A stretch of DNA of 64,000 nt from Pseudomonas sp. KK4. Its GTDB lineage: Bacteria; Pseudomonadota; Gammaproteobacteria; Pseudomonadales; Pseudomonadaceae. Shown piece after piece: positions 17,830 through 25,660 of the stretch. The notes beneath the pieces were generated by a model. It did no database searches, was not told the DNA's origin, and saw nothing but the letters and a program-made list of their open reading frames with translations. Each line of letters begins with the position of its first letter. The stretch's first letter is position 1. The stretch spans positions 1-64,000 of the forward strand of contig NZ_LYVP01000006.1 of NCBI RefSeq assembly GCF_001984065.1, given 5' to 3'. The position numbers were made by a program, and so were the translations under genes.

Positions 17830-17920
17830 CCTGTAGAAGCGAGGCTTGCCCGCGAAGGCGTCATCAAGGACAACCGATCAATCGAGTCGTCTGCATCGCG
17901 GGCAAGCCTCGCTCCTACAA
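17830..17920. repeat. REP pair, family D (GCGGGCAAGCCTCGCTCCTA)
   Basis: Two inverted units of a family also found at about 62.13 kb. It fills the gap between the tauA stop and the argA stop. Confidence 0.88.
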
Positions 17921-17931
17921 GGGCAGCGAGA

Positions 17932-19230
17932 TCAAAGGGCTTTTTCGAAGATCTTCGAGTTGCGCTGATAGTTGTACAGCGACGCCCGCGCCGAGGGCAG
18001 GCGATCAACACTGCTCGGCTCAAAGCCGCGTTCACGGAACCAGTGGGCAGTGCGGGTGGTGAGGACGAACAAGGTCTTCAGGCCCTGAGCCCGGGCGCGG
18101 TCTTCGATGCGCTCGAGCAATTCATCCCCGCGACCGCCATGACGGTATTCCGGGTTCACCGCCAGGCACGCCAGCTCACCGGCGTCCGAATCGGCAATCT
18201 GATACAGCGCCGCACAGGCGATGATCATCCCCTCACGCTCGACCACGCTGAACTGCTCGATCTCACGTTCCAGCACTTCACGGGAACGCCGCACCAGAAT
18301 CCCCTGCTCTTCCAGCGGGCTGATCAGGTCCAGCAAACCACCCACGTCTTCGATGGCGGCTTCACGCACCACCTCGAATTGCTCCTGGGCCACCAGGGTG
18401 CCGCCACCGTCACGGGTGAACAGCTCAGTCAGCAGCGCGCCGTCCTCGGCGTAGCTGACGATATGGCTGCGGGCCACGCCGCCACGGCAGGCTTCGGCCG
18501 CGGCATCCAACAGTTCCGCCTGATAATTGCTGCCCAGACGCTGCAGGTGCGCCGGCACCTGTTGCGGGCGCAACTCACGAACCAGACGCCCGTGCTCATC
18601 GATCAAGCCCTTCTCTTCGCCGAACAGCAGCAGCTTGTCCGCACCCAGGTCGATGGCCGCGCGGGTCGCGACGTCTTCACAGGCGAGGTTGAAGATTTCA
18701 CCGGTCGGCGAGTAACCCAAAGGCGACAGCAGCACGATGGAGCGCTCGTCGAGCAAGCGATTGATGCCCTTGCGGTCCACCCGGCGCACTTCGCCGGTGT
18801 GGTGATAGTCGACGCCTTCGAGCACGCCGATCGGCCGCGCGGTCACCAGGTTGCCGCTGGCCACCCGCAGGCGCGAGCCCTGCATCGGCGAGGAGGCCAT
18901 GTCCATGGACAGGCGAGCTTCGATGGCGATGCGCAACTGGCCGACGGCATCGATCACGCACTCCAGGGTCGCGGCATCGGTGATGCGCATGCCGTGGTGA
19001 TAATGCGGGGTCAGGCCACGGGCAGCCAGGCGCGCTTCGATTTGCGGGCGCGAACCATGAACCAGCACCAGCCGCACACCGAGGCTGTGCAGCAGCACCA
19101 GGTCGTGGACAATATTGCCGAAGTTGGAATGCTCAACGCCGTCGCCGGGCAGCATGACGACAAAGGTGCAATCGCGGTGAGCGTTGATGTAGGGCGAAGC
19201 GTGACGAAGCCAATTGACGTATTCGGGCAT
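17932..19230 (-). CDS. argA: N-acetylglutamate synthase (amino-acid acetyltransferase)
   Basis: First step of arginine biosynthesis: acetyl-CoA plus glutamate to N-acetylglutamate. It is 432 residues, the pseudomonad length. The N-terminal amino acid kinase-like domain (about 1-280; VLVHGSRPQIEARLAARG and the arginine-binding region) is joined to a C-terminal GNAT domain (about 290-432; ACLAVNPEYRHGGRGDELLERIE binds acetyl-CoA). It is likely feedback-inhibited by arginine, as known for the family. It ends convergently with tauA across a REP pair and is followed upstream by argE in the same orientation. Confidence 0.95.
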   Translation of the reverse strand: MPEYVNWLRHASPYINAHRDCTFVVMLPGDGVEHSNFGNIVHDLVLLHSLGVRLVLVHGSRPQIEARLAARGLTPHYHHGMRITDAATLECVIDAVGQLRIAIEARLSMDMASSPMQGSRLRVASGNLVTARPIGVLEGVDYHHTGEVRRVDRKGINRLLDERSIVLLSPLGYSPTGEIFNLACEDVATRAAIDLGADKLLLFGEEKGLIDEHGRLVRELRPQQVPAHLQRLGSNYQAELLDAAAEACRGGVARSHIVSYAEDGALLTELFTRDGGGTLVAQEQFEVVREAAIEDVGGLLDLISPLEEQGILVRRSREVLEREIEQFSVVEREGMIIACAALYQIADSDAGELACLAVNPEYRHGGRGDELLERIEDRARAQGLKTLFVLTTRTAHWFRERGFEPSSVDRLPSARASLYNYQRNSKIFEKAL

Positions 19231-19398
19231 GAACCTGGGCCTGTAATAAATAGCAGCCGATAAAAAGGGCGAACAGAAAACGCACAGCGGGCTGATGGTT
19301 ATCGTCGGAACAGGCTTGGCGACACGCGCGCTCTCCTCATGGATACGGGTTGGGGCAACAGCAATTTATACAGCCTGTCCGGCAATGCACACACCCAA

Positions 19399-19489
19399 TG
19401 TGGGAACGGGCTTGCTCGCGAAGGCGCTGAATCAGTGACACCTGTGTCGACTGACACGCCCTGTTCGCGAGCAAGCCCGCTCCCACATT
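19399..19489. repeat. REP pair, family B, between argE and argA
   Basis: Two inverted units about 40 bp apart in the 271-bp gap between the argE stop and the argA start. No gene is visible in the gap. Confidence 0.88.
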
Positions 19490-19501
19490 GATGGCATTGC
19501 A

Positions 19502-20659
19502 TCAGACACCCTTCGCAGGGGTCAGGCAGTAATGTTCAATCAACTGACGTAATAGATGCACCGTAGGCTGCAAACGTGACATTTCGAGGAATTCCCCCGG
19601 CTGGTGGGCGCAGGCGATGTCGCCAGGGCCGAGCACCAGTGTCTCGCAGCCAAGACGCTGAAGATAAGGTGCTTCGGTGCCGAACGCCACTGATTCGGCC
19701 CGGTGGCCGGTGAGCTTTTCGGCGATTCGCACCAGTTCCGCATCCTCGGCCTGCTCGAACGGTGGCACTTCAGGGAACAGCGGGGCGTAGTCGATCTTGA
19801 CCTGATGCCGCTCGGCCACGGGCTTGAGCCGCTGCAGGATCTCGGCGCGCAGCGCCTTGGGGTCCATGCCCGGCAGCGGTCGCAGGTCGAACTCCAGGGA
19901 ACACTGGCCGCAGATGCGGTTGGGATTGTCGCCGCCATGGATGCAGCCGAAATTCATCGTCGGTGTCGGCACCCCGAACTGCGGATTCTGGAATTCACGC
20001 TGCCACAGCAGACGCAGGCCGCGCAGTTCGCCAATGGCATCGTGCATGGCTTCCAGGGCGCTGTGCCCCAGGCGTGGGTCCGAGGAGTGGCCGCTTTGCC
20101 CGAGAATGTCGATGCGTTCCATCATGATGCCCTTGTGCATGCGGATCGGCTTGAGCCCGGTCGGCTCGCCGATCACCGCCGCCCGCCCCAGCGGTCGCCC
20201 CGCCTGGGCCAGCGCCCGGGCGCCGGACATGGAGCTTTCTTCATCGCAGGTGGCGAGGATCAGCAGCGGTTGCTTGAACGGCTGATCGAGCAAAGGTTTG
20301 AGCGCTTCGATGGCCAGGGCGAAAAAACCCTTCATGTCGCAACTGCCCAGGCCCACCCAGCGGCCATCGACTTCCGTGAGTTTCAGCGGATCGGTCTGCC
20401 ACAGCGCGCCATCGAACGGCACGGTGTCGCTGTGGCCGGCCAGCACCAGGCCGCCGGGACCGGAGCCGAACGTGGCCAGCAGGTTGAATTTGCCGGGGCT
20501 GACCTGCTGGATATCGCAGGCGAAACCCAGGTCGCCGAGCCACGTCGCCAGCAGGTCGATCACCGGACGATTGGATTGATCGAGGCTCGCCTGGGTGCAA
20601 CTGACGGACGGTGCAGCGATCAGCGCAGCGAACTGATCTTTCATGGACGGCAAAGGCAT
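19502..20659 (-). CDS. argE: Acetylornithine deacetylase
   Basis: M20-family zinc peptidase that removes acetate from N-acetylornithine. From the ATG at 20659 (GGAG seven bases upstream) it is 385 residues. A TTG four codons earlier is less likely. Metal-site motifs are present: LAGHSDTVPFDG (His ligand with the following Asp), GSCDMKGFFAL (bridging Asp), ATCDEESSMSGA (catalytic Glu pair) and GPGDIACAHQPGEFLE (His ligand). Pseudomonads mainly use ArgJ for this step, so the physiological need for ArgE is uncertain. Other M20 deacylases are possible. Confidence 0.88.
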   Translation of the reverse strand: MPLPSMKDQFAALIAAPSVSCTQASLDQSNRPVIDLLATWLGDLGFACDIQQVSPGKFNLLATFGSGPGGLVLAGHSDTVPFDGALWQTDPLKLTEVDGRWVGLGSCDMKGFFALAIEALKPLLDQPFKQPLLILATCDEESSMSGARALAQAGRPLGRAAVIGEPTGLKPIRMHKGIMMERIDILGQSGHSSDPRLGHSALEAMHDAIGELRGLRLLWQREFQNPQFGVPTPTMNFGCIHGGDNPNRICGQCSLEFDLRPLPGMDPKALRAEILQRLKPVAERHQVKIDYAPLFPEVPPFEQAEDAELVRIAEKLTGHRAESVAFGTEAPYLQRLGCETLVLGPGDIACAHQPGEFLEMSRLQPTVHLLRQLIEHYCLTPAKGV

Positions 20660-20815
20660 CGCTGACTCCAACTCCCGAATTGAAGTCCATCATAGAGCCA
20701 TCCTGCGACAGGAATAAACCGTCGCGGCGCGAAGCGCCGGTGAGTCCTGTACACTGCACGACCTTGGCAGCCACACATTCCCCCGGCTGCGCTCCCGATC
20801 CTGGATTTTCCGGCC

Positions 20816-22183
20816 ATGCAGAAAGAAACCGAAATCAAACTCCGCGTCAGCCGCGAAACCCTCGCCGCCCTGCGCGAGCACCCGTTACTGAAAAAACGCA
20901 ACAAAAGTGGCTGGGAACGCCGTGAGTTGATGAACCAGTACTTCGACACGCCCGAGCGTGACCTGGCCCGCGCCAAGGTCGCCCTGCGCCTGCGCAAGGA
21001 CGGCGACGACGTGATCCAGACCCTCAAGACCCGTGGCCAGAGCGTCGCCGGCCTGTCCGAGCGTAACGAGTACGACTGGAACCTGCCCAAAGCCAAGCTC
21101 GACGTGAAGAAACTCGACGGCGAATGCTGGCCTGAAGCATTGGCGGATCTGGACAAGAAAACCCTGAAGCCGATCTTCACCACCGACTTCGTCCGCGAGC
21201 GCGCTGAAATCGCCTGGGGCCGCGGCAAGGCCAAAGTGGTCATCGAAGCCGCCCTGGACCTGGGCCACGTGGTGGTCGGCAAGCAGAAAGAAGAAATCTG
21301 CGAGCTGGAGCTGGAGCTGCGCGAAGGCGAACCGGCCGCACTGCTGGAACTGGCCGCCGAACTGGCCGCGACCCTGGCCCTGATGCCCTGCGACATCAGC
21401 AAGGCTGAGCGCGGCTATCGCCTGTACGACGCCAACAGCTACTCGCTGAGCCTGCCGGCACCGCAATTGACCGCCGAAACCCCGCTGGACGACGCCTTCG
21501 CCGCGCTCTGCTGGCACTTGCTGGGCAGCAGCCAGCGCCTGGCCGAGCAGTATCGCTTCAATGGCCACTGGCGCCTGCTGCAGGACTGGGTGGAGAACCT
21601 CGCCGAACTGCGGGCACTGGTCAGCAGCCTCGGCCAGGCCGCGCCGCGCCAGTCGACCCACGACCTGCGCGCCTCGCTGGATGCCCTGCTCGAAGACTGG
21701 CGTCCGCTGGTGCAGGCCGGTGTCGATGACGAAGACGTGCGCAAGGCGGCGCCGGAACAGTTCCTCGAAGAGCTGGAAGATCCGCGCTGGGGCCTGTTCT
21801 CGCTGAACACTTCGCGCTGGTTGCTGGCCCGCACCTGGACCGCCGACCGCAACACCCGCGGCAATCGCCAGGGCGCTGCACAACTGGGCAGCTGGTTGCC
21901 GCGCCTGCTGGGTGAAGAGGCCACCTCGCTGCAACTGCAACGCTACCAGCAACAGCCGGAAGACCTGGCCGAGCAACTGCCGCGCATCGAACGCATCCAG
22001 GCCTGGCTGCACCACGCACGCAACGTGCTGGACATCCCGGAAATGGATCGCCTGTACGGAGAACTGAACAAACTGGCGCAACTGGCCAACGAACCGATCA
22101 CCGACGAAGCCCTGGATGCGCGCAAGCAGCAGGCGATTGCGGTGTATCAGAATCGGGCGTGGAAGATGCTGCTGCGTATTTAA
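20816..22183 (+). CDS. CYTH and CHAD domain protein (inorganic triphosphatase-like)
   Basis: A 455-residue protein. The N-terminal CYTH domain (about 1-200) opens with the ETEIKLRV metal-binding motif and has the paired charged strands of the triphosphate tunnel fold (KVALRLRKDGDD, YDWNLPKAKL, CELELELREG). Its E. coli relative YgiF hydrolyses inorganic triphosphate. The C-terminal His-rich CHAD domain (about 225-455) is expected to bind polyphosphate. In this window ppx and ppk are also present, but 30 kb away. It diverges from argE and is followed by a REP pair. Confidence 0.87.
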   Translation: MQKETEIKLRVSRETLAALREHPLLKKRNKSGWERRELMNQYFDTPERDLARAKVALRLRKDGDDVIQTLKTRGQSVAGLSERNEYDWNLPKAKLDVKKLDGECWPEALADLDKKTLKPIFTTDFVRERAEIAWGRGKAKVVIEAALDLGHVVVGKQKEEICELELELREGEPAALLELAAELAATLALMPCDISKAERGYRLYDANSYSLSLPAPQLTAETPLDDAFAALCWHLLGSSQRLAEQYRFNGHWRLLQDWVENLAELRALVSSLGQAAPRQSTHDLRASLDALLEDWRPLVQAGVDDEDVRKAAPEQFLEELEDPRWGLFSLNTSRWLLARTWTADRNTRGNRQGAAQLGSWLPRLLGEEATSLQLQRYQQQPEDLAEQLPRIERIQAWLHHARNVLDIPEMDRLYGELNKLAQLANEPITDEALDARKQQAIAVYQNRAWKMLLRI

Positions 22184-22187
22184 GGAC

Positions 22188-22287
22188 GCCTTCGCGAGCA
22201 AGCCCGCTCCCACATTTGATCCCTGACGCTCACAAGTGATGTGTTCACTGAAGATCCAGTGTGGGAGCGGGCTTGCTCGCGAAGAGG
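22188..22287. repeat. REP pair, family B
   Basis: Inverted units between the convergent CYTH-CHAD and Lrp-type genes. Confidence 0.9.
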
Positions 22288-22309
22288 CCAGCCCGTCCAC
22301 CGCAAAGCC

Positions 22310-22774
22310 TTAAACCGGCAAACTGGTGGTGGACTTGATCTGCGACAACGCCACCACCGAATTGACCTCCTGAATCCCCGGCACCAGCGACAGCTTCTCA
22401 AAGAAGAAGCGCTCATACGCTTCGATGTCTGCCGCGACAATCCGCAGCATGAAATCCACCGCGCCCATCAGCACATAACACTCCAGCACTTCCGGAAAAC
22501 CACGAATCGCCTCGGTGAATTCCGTGAAGTTCGAACGCCCGTGGGCGTTGAGTTTCACCTGGGCAAAGATCTGCGTGTTCAGGCCGATTTTCTTGCGGTC
22601 GAGCAAGGTCACCTGGGCGCGAATGATCCCCTCTTCCTTCATCCGCTGAATCCGCCGCCAGCAGGGCGATTGCGACAGCCCTACCTGTTCGGCGATCTGC
22701 GCGCTGGAGAGCGAAGCGTCTTCCTGCAGCAGTGCCAGGATCCTGCGGTCGTAAACATCCAGCTCGCTTTGCAT
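22310..22774 (-). CDS. Lrp/AsnC-family transcriptional regulator
   Basis: A 154-residue regulator. The N-terminal helix-turn-helix (about 20-45, SSAQIAEQVGLSQSPCWRRIQRM) is the Lrp/AsnC signature. The C-terminal RAM (ACT-like) domain covers about 65-145 and includes EVLECYVLMGAVDFMLRIVA. Such proteins form octamers that sense amino acids. It diverges from the small gene at 22900, which it may control. The ligand is unknown. Confidence 0.9.
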   Translation of the reverse strand: MQSELDVYDRRILALLQEDASLSSAQIAEQVGLSQSPCWRRIQRMKEEGIIRAQVTLLDRKKIGLNTQIFAQVKLNAHGRSNFTEFTEAIRGFPEVLECYVLMGAVDFMLRIVAADIEAYERFFFEKLSLVPGIQEVNSVVALSQIKSTTSLPV

Positions 22775-22899
22775 AAATAAACCCTTATTTGATGGTTTAA
22801 CGAATCAATTGATTTGCGAGACTCGGCATGGCGCCCATTTTAGATAAGAAATACCCCACGCTGAATGTAAAACTTCTCCAACGAATTTGGAGAACCACC

Positions 22900-23238
22900 A
22901 TGCCCCACCTGGAAGCCGTGAACACCCCGCCCACCCGCGCCGATGTCTGGAGCGCGGGCAACGTCCATTGCCGCGTGCGCTATCAACTGCTGGCCGAAGC
23001 CGAGCCCGACCTGCTGTGCCGGGTGCTCAACCTGTTCGCCTTGCAGTGCCTGACGCCGGAACAGGTGAATGCGCAGCGCCAGGACGACAGCCTGCGCATC
23101 GAAATAGTCATCGACGGACTGAGCTGGCATCGCGCCCAAGTGATCGCGGAAAAACTGCGTAACCTGATCAGCGTGTGCTCGGTTGACCTGCTAGCCGCCG
23201 ACACGGCGTGGCGTGAGGCGGCCCAGGCGGCGGGCTGA
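22900..23238 (+). CDS. Small conserved hypothetical protein
   Basis: 112 residues from the ATG at 22900, with GGAGA seven bases upstream. A frame extension to 22828 lacks a ribosome site. I do not recognise a named family. The segment VRYQLLAEAEPDLLCRVLNLFALQ to IVIDGLSWHRAQVIAEKLRNL looks like an alpha/beta ferredoxin-like fold resembling ACT domains. No signal peptide or membrane segment. Its position opposite an Lrp-type gene suggests an amino-acid-related role, an inference only. Confidence 0.7.
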   Translation: MPHLEAVNTPPTRADVWSAGNVHCRVRYQLLAEAEPDLLCRVLNLFALQCLTPEQVNAQRQDDSLRIEIVIDGLSWHRAQVIAEKLRNLISVCSVDLLAADTAWREAAQAAG

Positions 23239-23328
23239 AAGAAATCGATACGGCTTCGTCGGGTAGTGGCCCAACGGTCGGCGGCCCCGCGACTATCCTT
23301 TGCGCACTGTCGTTCAAAAGGAGCCCGC

Positions 23329-25113
23329 ATGTCCGTTCAACTCGCCACTCAGGACCGCTGGCTGGATCTCAACGAGGTGCTGCGCGAACTGGTCACTCAG
23401 GGCTACATCAGCCAGGACTCGGCCGACTACGCGCTCAATGCCCGTCGCCGCAATGCCACCCAGGGCCAGATGCACCCGCTGGAATTCATTGCCAGCCAAC
23501 AGCTCGACGACCTCAGTCGTCCCGGCAAACACCATGACCTGGAAAATCTGACCCTGTGGCTGTCCCAGCAGGCAGGCCAGCCCTACCTGCGCATCGACCC
23601 GCTGAAGATCAACGTCGCGGCGGTGACACCGCTGATGTCCTACGCCTTCGCCCAGCGCCACAAGATACTCGCGGTGTCCATCGACCGCGACGCCGTGACC
23701 GTGGCCAGCGCCCAGCCCTACGTCAACGCTTGGGAAGCCGACCTGACCCACGTACTGAAGCTGCCGATCAAGCGCGTGGTGGCCAACCCGGTGGACATCC
23801 AGCGCTTCAGCGTGGAGTTTTTCCGCCTGGCCAAATCAGTCACCGGCGCCAATAACGGCGATCAGCAGGTCAACACCCTGGGCAACTTCGAACAGTTGCT
23901 CAACCTGGGCGCCAGCGATCAGGAGCCCGACGCCAACGATGCGCACATCGTCAACATCGTCGACTGGCTGTTCCAGTACGCCTTCCAGCAGCGAGCCAGC
24001 GATATCCACATCGAACCCCGGCGCGAACAGGGCACGGTGCGGTTTCGCATCGACGGCGTGTTGCACAACGTCTATCAATTCCCGCCGCAGGTGACCATGG
24101 CCATCGTCAGTCGCCTGAAAAGCCTGGGGCGGATGAACGTCGCCGAAAAACGCAAACCCCAGGACGGCCGGGTCAAGACCAAGACCCCGGACGGCGGCGA
24201 AGTGGAGCTGCGGCTGTCGACCCTGCCTACCGCGTTTGGCGAAAAAATGGTCATGCGGATTTTCGACCCCGAGGTGCTGCTCAAGGATTTCGACCAGTTG
24301 GGGTTCTCCACCGATGACCTGCGGCGCTGGCAGGACATGACCCGCCAGCCCAACGGCATCATCCTGGTGACCGGGCCGACCGGTTCCGGCAAGACCACCA
24401 CGCTGTACACCACGCTGAAGAAACTGGCGACGCCGGAAGTGAACCTCTGCACCATCGAAGACCCGATCGAGATGGTCGAGCCGGCGTTCAACCAGATGCA
24501 GGTCCAGCACAACATCGACCTGACCTTCGCCTCAGGGGTGCGCGCGTTGATGCGGCAGGACCCGGACATCATCATGATCGGCGAGATACGCGACCTGGAA
24601 ACCGCCGAAATGGCGATCCAGGCCGCCCTCACCGGTCACCTGGTGCTCTCGACACTGCACACCAACGATGCACCCAGCGCCATCAGCCGTCTGCTGGAAC
24701 TGGGCGTGCCGCACTACCTGATCAAGGCCACAGTGCTGGGAGTGATGGCCCAGCGTCTGGTGCGCACCCTGTGCCCCCACTGCAAGGCCCCGCAAACGCT
24801 GGGCGAAGAAGACTGGCAAACCCTCACCCGCCCCTGGCAGGCGCCGCTGCCCGGCAATGCCCAACGGGCCATCGGTTGCCTGGAATGCCGCGACACCGGT
24901 TATCACGGCCGCGCCGGGGTGTACGAAATCATGCAGCTGACCGACGGCGTGAAAGCCTTGATCAACCCGGACACCGACCTGCTGGCGGTACGACGTCAGG
25001 CCTTCAAGGAGGGCATGCGCAGCCTGCGACTGTCCGGGGCGCAGAAGGTGGCGGCCGGCCTGACCACCGTCGAAGAGGTCCTGCGGGTGACACCCCAGAG
25101 TGAGCAGAAGTAG
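23329..25113 (+). CDS. Isolated GspE/PilB-family secretion ATPase
   Basis: Type II secretion / type IV pilus assembly ATPase of 594 residues, starting at 23329 after AAAAGGAG. Domains: an N-terminal GspE-II (MshEN-like) domain (about 1-150), an N2 domain with RASDIHIEPR, then the RecA-like motor. Walker A is GPTGSGKTTT at about 349-358, the Asp box DPDIIMIGEIRD and the His box LVLSTLHTNDAPSA follow. A zinc-finger pair CPHC and CLEC lies near the C-terminus. All catalytic parts look intact. No secretin, platform protein or pseudopilin gene is nearby, so its partner machine must be encoded elsewhere. A DUF2388 gene follows by 64 bp. Confidence 0.9.
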   Translation: MSVQLATQDRWLDLNEVLRELVTQGYISQDSADYALNARRRNATQGQMHPLEFIASQQLDDLSRPGKHHDLENLTLWLSQQAGQPYLRIDPLKINVAAVTPLMSYAFAQRHKILAVSIDRDAVTVASAQPYVNAWEADLTHVLKLPIKRVVANPVDIQRFSVEFFRLAKSVTGANNGDQQVNTLGNFEQLLNLGASDQEPDANDAHIVNIVDWLFQYAFQQRASDIHIEPRREQGTVRFRIDGVLHNVYQFPPQVTMAIVSRLKSLGRMNVAEKRKPQDGRVKTKTPDGGEVELRLSTLPTAFGEKMVMRIFDPEVLLKDFDQLGFSTDDLRRWQDMTRQPNGIILVTGPTGSGKTTTLYTTLKKLATPEVNLCTIEDPIEMVEPAFNQMQVQHNIDLTFASGVRALMRQDPDIIMIGEIRDLETAEMAIQAALTGHLVLSTLHTNDAPSAISRLLELGVPHYLIKATVLGVMAQRLVRTLCPHCKAPQTLGEEDWQTLTRPWQAPLPGNAQRAIGCLECRDTGYHGRAGVYEIMQLTDGVKALINPDTDLLAVRRQAFKEGMRSLRLSGAQKVAAGLTTVEEVLRVTPQSEQK

Positions 25114-25177
25114 TCACGGAACTCGATTGGGGAAAACACTATCCAAGGCCGTAGTTCATCCAGTGGAGTCACCCATC

Positions 25178-25495
25178 ATGCGTTTCAAACTTGCTGTCGC
25201 CACCATCGCCCTGTTGTCCCTGCCAGTCGGTTCGGCGATGGCTGACAGTTTTTGGCGTAACGTCATTTCCTCCGGTGCCACCACCGGTTCGACCTACCTG
25301 ACCTTCAAGGATCACAAGCTGATCGTCGCCGCCCAGGACGACGCCGGCAGCTTCGTCGCCAGTGACGGCGGCATCCGTGGCCCGTACCTGGAGGCCGCCA
25401 TGCAGAAGGTCCGCGCCGACAATCCGGGTTTGCAGGCCACGGACATGGAATTGGCCAATGCCATTCTGGCGAAGAATGCCGTGGCTTCGGAATAA
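25178..25495 (+). CDS. DUF2388-family exported small protein
   Basis: 105 residues from the ATG at 25178 (GGAG ten bases before). A signal peptide covers about 1-22 (RFKLAVATIALLSLPVGSAMA, cleavage before DSFWRN). The mature part SSGATTGSTYLTFKDHKLIVAAQDDAGSFVAS matches the DUF2388 pattern known from pseudomonads. Function unknown, probably periplasmic. It follows the GspE-type ATPase on the same strand and is closed by a terminator. Confidence 0.8.
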   Translation: MRFKLAVATIALLSLPVGSAMADSFWRNVISSGATTGSTYLTFKDHKLIVAAQDDAGSFVASDGGIRGPYLEAAMQKVRADNPGLQATDMELANAILAKNAVASE

Positions 25496-25508
25496 GCATT
25501 CCAGACAT

Positions 25509-25540
25509 GAAAATGCCGCTCACCCGAGCGGCATTTTTTT
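25509..25540 (+). terminator. Terminator after the DUF2388 gene
   Basis: ATGCCGCT / AGCGGCAT stem with a short CACCCG loop followed by seven T, 14 bp after the stop. Confidence 0.92.
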
Positions 25541-25552
25541 GCACAAAAACAA

Positions 25553-25638
25553 TGTGCGGGCTTGCTCGCGAAGAGGGCGTGTCAGTCGACATCCCTGTAT
25601 CTGGACCACCGCCTTCGCGAGCAAGCCCGCTCCCACAT
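25553..25638. repeat. REP pair, family B
   Basis: Inverted units between the DUF2388 terminator and the gcvP stop. The left unit is shortened. Confidence 0.88.
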
Positions 25639-25660
25639 TGGGTTTGAGTCATCCGCCAGC

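Noticed and set aside
20885-22300. 471-codon minus-strand ORF opposite the CYTH-CHAD gene
   Set aside because: Gln/Arg/Val-rich shadow; begins within a REP pair.
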